Below are positions 59,097 to 64,000 of a stretch of DNA of 64,000 bases, piece after piece (within the stretch, counting starts at the first letter, position 1; each line of letters begins with the position of its first letter). This DNA is from Wolbachia endosymbiont of Diaphorina citri (GTDB lineage Bacteria; Pseudomonadota; Alphaproteobacteria; Rickettsiales; Anaplasmataceae): NCBI RefSeq assembly GCF_013096535.2, contig NZ_CP051265.2, positions 744,001 to 808,000 on the forward strand, written 5' to 3'. The notes under the pieces are model-generated. The model ran no database searches, was not told the DNA's origin, and saw only the letters and a program-made list of their open reading frames with translations. The translations under genes and the position numbers were made by a program.

Positions 59097-60868
59097 GCTA
59101 CTTCAAATGCTGCATAAACATCTGGATCCACAAAATCAACTTTTGTGTTAGGTTGAGCTTGAAGCCCATCTTGTTTCTGGATATTAAAAGTCATTTGAGA
59201 GCCATCTTTCCAGTGGATTATTACCTTATTATCAAAGTTTCTTAATGTTGCTTCACTTAGATCTTCTCCCGCATCATTGCTGATCTTCAACTTAATAAAT
59301 TCCAACAGGTAATAGAGAAATTCACTTGCTTTACCGTTAATTTTTTCTTTCCACTTATCTGTTTTTTCTTGTTCAGATAATTCTTTTTCCAATTTTATAT
59401 TTTCTTTCTCCAGCTCTTTCATCCTTTTTTTTGATTTTAATAATCTATGTTTTTCTATTGCTTTTCTCTCTTCATCTCGCTGTTTTTCAAGAGGAGTAAC
59501 AGTAATACTGCCTTCACTACTATTAGGTTCGTTTGTTTGTTTATTTTTTATTTCTTCTAGAGATTTCTTTAACTCTTCAAATGCTTTTTTCAACTCACCT
59601 ACTTCTTCTTTAAATTTTTTTAACATGCCAAAGAGTTGATTGCTATCACCTCCCGTCTGATTATTGCCACTTTCATGTCCATTTCGACCAGATTGCGTTG
59701 TATCCAAATAGGGTACACCAAATCTTCCTAACTTTAAGCTTTCTACCTTATCTTCCACTATCTTGATAGCATTTTGTAGATTGAAAAAAGCACCTTCGAT
59801 ATCTAGTGAATTTGCTCTTTCTACCAGTCCTTTAGCTTCACTTAAAATGGGCGAGATTTCCTTGTGCAACTCATCCAAATCTTCTTTGATGTCTTCTCTG
59901 ACTCTTCGTAGATGAGCAAGCGTTTTTTGAATTTCATCATTTGCGGGTTTTAGAAGACTATTATCAAGTAGATCTGTAACTTCACCTAAGTGCTTATCGA
60001 GTAATTTTATCAATCGAGATATAGAATCATTTTCTTCCTCATCTTTTGTCTTTTTTTCCATTACCGATACAACACCACCTTTTCTGCATGGAAAGAGAAT
60101 ATCCAAATTGTTAAACTTTTTAACAATATTATAATTATTGTTTATCTCATTGTTTTTTAGCTTGCCGAATATTACACATATTCCAGCGATAGCAATGGTA
60201 CTAGACAGTGCAACTATGGCCCATTCTAAACCTTGAACATTGGCAAAACTAAATCTATTTTGTATTAACGCACCAACTATAATTACAGCACTAATTACAT
60301 ATGGTATGGTAAGAAAAATTGCCTTATTTTTATTCTCTTGTCTTTGATCATCTAATATTTTTTTTTGATTTTCAGAAATTGGCAAAATTATTGAAAAGTT
60401 TGCTTTTTTGCGACCTATAAGACTTAAATTTGGTTTTATCTCTATTTTTAAAGCATTTTCAGCAATTTCACTTATCTCGTTGTCTTTGCCACCTCTAATT
60501 TTATTATTTATTAATTCCTCTATCAACTTTTCTCCTTCTTTTATCTCCTGCTTATGCATATATCTCATAGCAGAAGAGGCTACAAAAGTTGTTAAAAGAA
60601 TAATAGAAACCAAAGTGTAAATTGGCATGAATGTTGGGTTAAAAATATCTGTAATAAACCTTAGATCATTATGGGTTATTATTATTGCAGCTACATAAGC
60701 CAAAGAAAATTGAAGCCAAATATTTACAATCGCTATGGGTAGAGTGTTACTTACAGAATATTTCTTTGTTGCACGCCATAACCTAGGAAAAAAACCAATA
60801 GCATCATCTATTTTGGCAAAATTATGATCTACTTTAACATTGAAAGGATTTGTTGTATCTAAAGGCAT
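59081..60868 (-). CDS. Unknown 595-residue membrane and coiled-coil protein
   Basis: No family recognised. Four membrane helices lie in the first 240 residues (about 37-60, 77-98, 183-203 and 213-234). A long charged region with coiled-coil character follows (about 270-350 and 405-500; EELKKSLEEIKNKQTNE and KRMKELEKENIKLEKELSEQ). A linker near 390-405 is rich in Asn, Gly and Gln. The tail looks globular. AAGGA precedes the ATG at 60868. It overlaps rluD by 16 bases and starts 45 bases after the comEC end, so all three are probably one transcript. It could be a scaffold or secreted-effector-like protein; no evidence decides. Confidence 0.68.
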   Translation of the reverse strand: MPLDTTNPFNVKVDHNFAKIDDAIGFFPRLWRATKKYSVSNTLPIAIVNIWLQFSLAYVAAIIITHNDLRFITDIFNPTFMPIYTLVSIILLTTFVASSAMRYMHKQEIKEGEKLIEELINNKIRGGKDNEISEIAENALKIEIKPNLSLIGRKKANFSIILPISENQKKILDDQRQENKNKAIFLTIPYVISAVIIVGALIQNRFSFANVQGLEWAIVALSSTIAIAGICVIFGKLKNNEINNNYNIVKKFNNLDILFPCRKGGVVSVMEKKTKDEEENDSISRLIKLLDKHLGEVTDLLDNSLLKPANDEIQKTLAHLRRVREDIKEDLDELHKEISPILSEAKGLVERANSLDIEGAFFNLQNAIKIVEDKVESLKLGRFGVPYLDTTQSGRNGHESGNNQTGGDSNQLFGMLKKFKEEVGELKKAFEELKKSLEEIKNKQTNEPNSSEGSITVTPLEKQRDEERKAIEKHRLLKSKKRMKELEKENIKLEKELSEQEKTDKWKEKINGKASEFLYYLLEFIKLKISNDAGEDLSEATLRNFDNKVIIHWKDGSQMTFNIQKQDGLQAQPNTKVDFVDPDVYAAFEVACSGL

Positions 60869-60913
60869 AAATTTCCTTGCATCCTAATTAAGTAATTATA
60901 TATAAATGATACT

Positions 60914-61566
60914 TTAAAAACAAGTTTTTGGCTTATGCCAAGGACGATTAGAACGGACTTTGCTAACCTTTATGCCACTATTTGCTAGCCAAACAGAGTG
61001 TGTGCCATATGCCTCTAAGTCAGAGTATTTGATGATTTTAGTATTGCAAGCTGGATAGTTAAACTTGCTTAATTGAATTACTAGATCGACATTGTTACAA
61101 TTTTCTAAAATATCTTCTCTTTTATGAGCTAGCAACACTGACTTATTATTTCCTTTATTATATGTACAGTCATAATCATTACATTTTAGCCTTTTGTTTG
61201 AATTACTGAATTTAGTATGATTCACAATTTGATTCTGCCCGTTTTGCTTTGCCCACGTTTTGACAACAAAATTTCTGTTTTTTCTAGTAAGGGAATATAG
61301 TAGATTGTCATCTTCTTTTACAGCAAGATTATCAGCACTGACTAGAATGTCAGGAGTTGTATACATAGCGCTAGAGAAAATACCTAGCACAATAAAGAAA
61401 ATTCCAAAGAAACGCCAATTCCTTTCCCACAAGCATAACCATAATAGCCCAAGCGTTATTATAATAATTAATGAGGCAGGAAAAGTGCGAATAGGAATAA
61501 CCAAATACTGAAGACTGGCAATTGCGTTTGTTATATATAAAACGCTGTCAATTGGGCGTTCCATGA
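60914..61566 (-). pseudogene. comEC: comEC, C-terminal part (separated by an insertion sequence)
   Basis: The frame from 61564 opens MERPIDSVLYITNAIASLQY. It has three hydrophobic segments in the first 85 residues, then a soluble region ending WHKPKTCF. It is the continuation of the N-terminal part at 63139-64000: joining the two across the IS gives IITPLMERPIDSV with no frame break. The first ATG lies inside the 9-base target duplication, so the piece could be translated on its own, but it lacks the competence core. The tail is short compared with ComEC proteins that have a metallo-beta-lactamase domain. Confidence 0.75.
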
Positions 61567-63138
61567 CTTACTATTACCCACAAGTATAGAATTCATGAGC
61601 AAGTCTCCATCCTTCTGCTAAATCAAAGAGACGTTTCCATCCCTTCCACAAGGCTATAGGACCTGGTTCTAAGTCATTTTTGCGAGCTAAAAACCCTCCT
61701 AACTTGGCCACCCACCTCACAATTTCTCTTATAGGTGGTGGAGTCTCAGGATAGTTTTTTGTCTTAAGCATTTTGGTATATAAAACCTTCCATTCGTCAT
61801 CAGTCAGTATGACAGTGCAAGAAAGATTCGGATTTGTTCTAGCTACCAATGTAATAAAAAATATTCTCCATGCAATTATACTCATAATTGTAAGAAAGCG
61901 GATCAATCTATCTGCTGTTTGGAGCCTACATTCTTCAACTTTAAGACCGGATTTCAAAATTTTATGAAAAACCTCTATTCTCCATCTTAAGCAATACCAT
62001 TGTATTTTTTCTACTGCTTCTTCAAAATTATTAATATTTATATTTGTTAACAAAATCCAGTTTATGGGCTCTTCGCCAAATGGGGGATATCTTTCTATAA
62101 CATAGACAGCATTTAAATTTAAATTAGGAAGTTTTTGGGTTTTACGTCTAGCGTTGTTTTTTGATGCATTCATCACAAAGTTACTAAACTTTACTTCTAA
62201 AACTGTTGTTCTTTGAGGTTTTTTATCGCGAGCAGGAATACTCACTTGAATTTCTCCTTGACAAGACATGCGATTCATCAAATCCCACAATCTTTCACCA
62301 CCTTTTTCAGAATAAGTCGACTTCTTGTTTACTGTTCTGTTTTGATTTCCTCTTACTACAAAAAGAGATTGATTAGTGGAAGCAACTTCAAATAAATCAT
62401 AAATATCTGCTTCTCTATCACAAACGGTAACTACCTTAACATCCTTTAATCCAGGATGTTTAGTAGAGTCTTTAAGTGATGCTATCCACCGTATGCTTTC
62501 TTTCTCTTCTATGGGAAGAGCAGTATTATGGCTTCTTCTTTTCAACTCCTTTAGGTCTTCAGTTAAGGAAGGTCTAGTACTAATTTTTTGATCCAATAAT
62601 CCTATAGGTAGTCCTTCTGTTGTAACTGCAAACGTTGTATGCATCACTAATCCATGGGTTTTAAAATTAGTTGTTTTAGATGTTAATCTTGCTGCTATAA
62701 TCCCTAATCCTTCGGTCTTTTTATGATTTTTATATGAAATATAACTCGTATCCTGGATAGCTAAGATAGTTGAGTATTCTTTAGCTCTTTCAACAGTTTT
62801 AATTATATGACTGTCTAATATTTTTCTTTCAGAAATGGCATCGTTTTGGAAAAATCTATAAGCTGCTTTACTTTGATGCCAATCTTCACAAGCTTGATTT
62901 ATTGAACGCTCAGGCGATTCAGCAAAACTATTAACTATTTTTAGAAGCCTTTTACTTAATCTTATATCACCAAAATTAACAATTCCAAATTCACTTTCTG
63001 CCCATTCGCCAGTTGAGGTATTTATAGTTCTTTTCATCATATATTCCATTTTTAGACCATAGATCTATTTATAATAGAAAGTTGAATTAGTAAAATAGCA
63101 GCTTTTTCTCCATTTTTAGATTTATGGGTAATAGTAAG
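61567..63138 (-). mobile_element. Intact IS4-family (IS50 group) insertion sequence in comEC
   Basis: A 1572-base element with inverted ends CTTACTATTACCCA (61567-61580) and TGGGTAATAGTAAG (63125-63138). It is flanked by the 9-base duplication GTTCCATGA at 61558-61566 and 63139-63147. Duplication length and transposase agree with the IS50 group. The perfect ends suggest recent insertion. Confidence 0.93.
61574..63049 (-). CDS. IS4-family transposase, Tn5/IS50 group
   Basis: The 491-residue protein opens with the Tn5-type N-domain (EWAESEFGIVNFGDIRLSKRLLKI and DWHQSKAAYRFFQ). It contains the catalytic AIQDTSYISY (Asp), VTVCDREADIYDLF (Asp), and the Y-R-E region WYCLRWRIEVFHKILKSG (Glu). All are intact, so the protein could be active. 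Likely start is the second Met, MKRTINTSTGEW; MEYMM is used in the longest frame. Confidence 0.94.
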   Translation of the reverse strand: MEYMMKRTINTSTGEWAESEFGIVNFGDIRLSKRLLKIVNSFAESPERSINQACEDWHQSKAAYRFFQNDAISERKILDSHIIKTVERAKEYSTILAIQDTSYISYKNHKKTEGLGIIAARLTSKTTNFKTHGLVMHTTFAVTTEGLPIGLLDQKISTRPSLTEDLKELKRRSHNTALPIEEKESIRWIASLKDSTKHPGLKDVKVVTVCDREADIYDLFEVASTNQSLFVVRGNQNRTVNKKSTYSEKGGERLWDLMNRMSCQGEIQVSIPARDKKPQRTTVLEVKFSNFVMNASKNNARRKTQKLPNLNLNAVYVIERYPPFGEEPINWILLTNININNFEEAVEKIQWYCLRWRIEVFHKILKSGLKVEECRLQTADRLIRFLTIMSIIAWRIFFITLVARTNPNLSCTVILTDDEWKVLYTKMLKTKNYPETPPPIREIVRWVAKLGGFLARKNDLEPGPIALWKGWKRLFDLAEGWRLAHEFYTCG

Positions 63139-64000
63139 GTTCCATGAGAGGCGTTATAATCCACTGAGTACCTAAAGGAATCAATAAAACATAGATTATT
63201 CCAAGTGGAATAATAATGAGTGTAACTATTGGTATAGCAATCAAATTTGTGATAATGCCACTGATTGAAAAATAGTTAAAATTGTATATTGTGTACGGAA
63301 CAGTTGCTAAACTTGCTATGACTGAGCTGATCATTATCGACACAAAATATTTTATTATTTTTATTTTGAATAACTTATTAGCATTGATCTGATAGCTGGC
63401 AACTAGTGCCAAAACAGCAGAAAATGACATTTGAAAACCTGGCTTTAAGATTGCTTCTGGCTCCACTATGAGTATCACCGAAGCAGCAAACGCAATTGCT
63501 ATTAATCCTCGATATTTCCTTTCTATGATTATTGCAATAAGTACCAAGATCACCATGATGTAGGCACGCTGAGCAGAAATTTGCATACCGGTAATCAACA
63601 AATAAAAGGTAGTTGGCAAGATAGTAAAGAATGCAGATATTTTTTTAGTGTTATATTTAAGAGTCAAAGTTTCAGATATTGCAAATAAATTACGGAATAC
63701 TATAAAAAATAGACCAGCAACAAACGATAAATGTAAACCAGATATAGCGAATAAATGTGCTATACCTGAATCTCGTATCGCATTCATAGTTTTTTGATCT
63801 ATCCCGTCTTTTTTGCCAATTAATAATGCAGAGATTATGTCCGCGTGTGGCTTTTTGGTATTTTGCTGTAGGTTTTCATAGATATATTGACGGAAAGATT
63901 CTATATACTCTTGAAATTTTCTTGCTTCAGCCTTTTTGTACAGGACTATTTTGCTTGTTGCAAAGCCTGTTGCACTTATTTTCTGATAATATGCTATTCT
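63139..64000 (-). pseudogene. comEC: comEC, N-terminal/central part (truncated by the IS and by the window edge)
   Basis: The frame is open from the right edge (64000) with IISALLIGKKDGIDQKTMNAIRDSG and the ComEC signature AHLFAISGLHLSFVAGLFF. Membrane helices of the competence domain follow (ISAQRAYIMVILVLI, GFQMSFSAVLALVASYQI, TNLIAIPIVTLIIIPLGIIY). It ends TPLME and then enters the IS end, adding PYYYP and a stop at 63122. ComEC is the channel for DNA uptake through the inner membrane in competent bacteria. The real start lies beyond the window. No other competence gene was seen. Confidence 0.85.

Noticed and set aside
60914..61566. The comEC C-terminal piece as an independent gene
   Set aside because: Its ATG lies inside a target duplication and its frame joins exactly to the upstream comEC part when the IS is removed.

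Overview
This AT-rich window comes from a Wolbachia chromosome (Alphaproteobacteria, Rickettsiales). The diagnostic gene is a complete wsp surface-protein gene at 42082-42765, whose variable parts resemble from memory the supergroup A (wMel-like) type. A reduced housekeeping gene set, many insertion sequences and short palindromic repeats between genes agree. No rRNA operon, prophage, CRISPR array, cytoplasmic-incompatibility gene or replication origin was seen. Two tRNAs are present: Ser-GCT and Leu-CAG, both on the minus strand.

Layout. 1-5.5 kb: the start of an ABC permease, trhO, a small membrane protein, a decayed IS5 element joined to a broken IS4 element, then surA, an Fe-S oxidoreductase fragment and fthC, and tRNA-Ser. 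5.5-15.8 kb: ppa, an unknown membrane protein, mnmA, mreB with an unknown gene upstream, pal, tilS followed by a decayed copy of its own 3' end, and ftsH. 15.8-18.1 kb: a scrapyard with a decayed small membrane gene and an IS630 element containing a nested ISL2-type transposase. 18.1-30.4 kb: pth-rplY, an NDUFS4-like subunit, an 830-base gene-poor stretch, rsmH, an MFS transporter, map, ftsA, def-udg, coq7, an unknown gene and purF. 30.4-42.8 kb: repeats, a VirB2-like pilin, yihY, an SDR, carB, recA, truA, dnaN, rpoH-ialB and wsp. 42.8-54.4 kb: dnaX-ybaB, a GST, an O-methyltransferase, dsbA-ratA, mlaC-folC, a J-domain membrane protein, tRNA-Leu and tldD. 54.4-64 kb: IS982 and IS4 remnants, dgkA hit by an intact IS256, rluD, a coiled-coil membrane protein, and comEC split by an intact IS4/IS50-group element.

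Genes work together in tRNA modification and translation (trhO, mnmA, tilS, truA, pth, rplY, rsmH, rluD, map, def), envelope and cell shape (mreB, ftsA, pal, surA, mlaC, dsbA, wsp), DNA replication and repair (dnaN, dnaX, recA, udg), nucleotide and folate metabolism (purF, carB, fthC, folC) and respiration (coq7, NDUFS4-like, ratA/coq10).

The best observations are gene disruptions that can be reconstructed base by base: IS256 replaces the last membrane helix of DgkA, and an IS50-group element splits comEC, with 8- and 9-base target duplications. Others are a roughly 290-base non-coding repeat in three copies, a palindrome family that extends neighbouring reading frames, a VirB2-like pilin with a cysteine-rich tail, and a J-domain fused to a membrane protein. 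I did not find a convincing wholly new multi-gene system. Family names come from recognising motifs by eye; no search was run.
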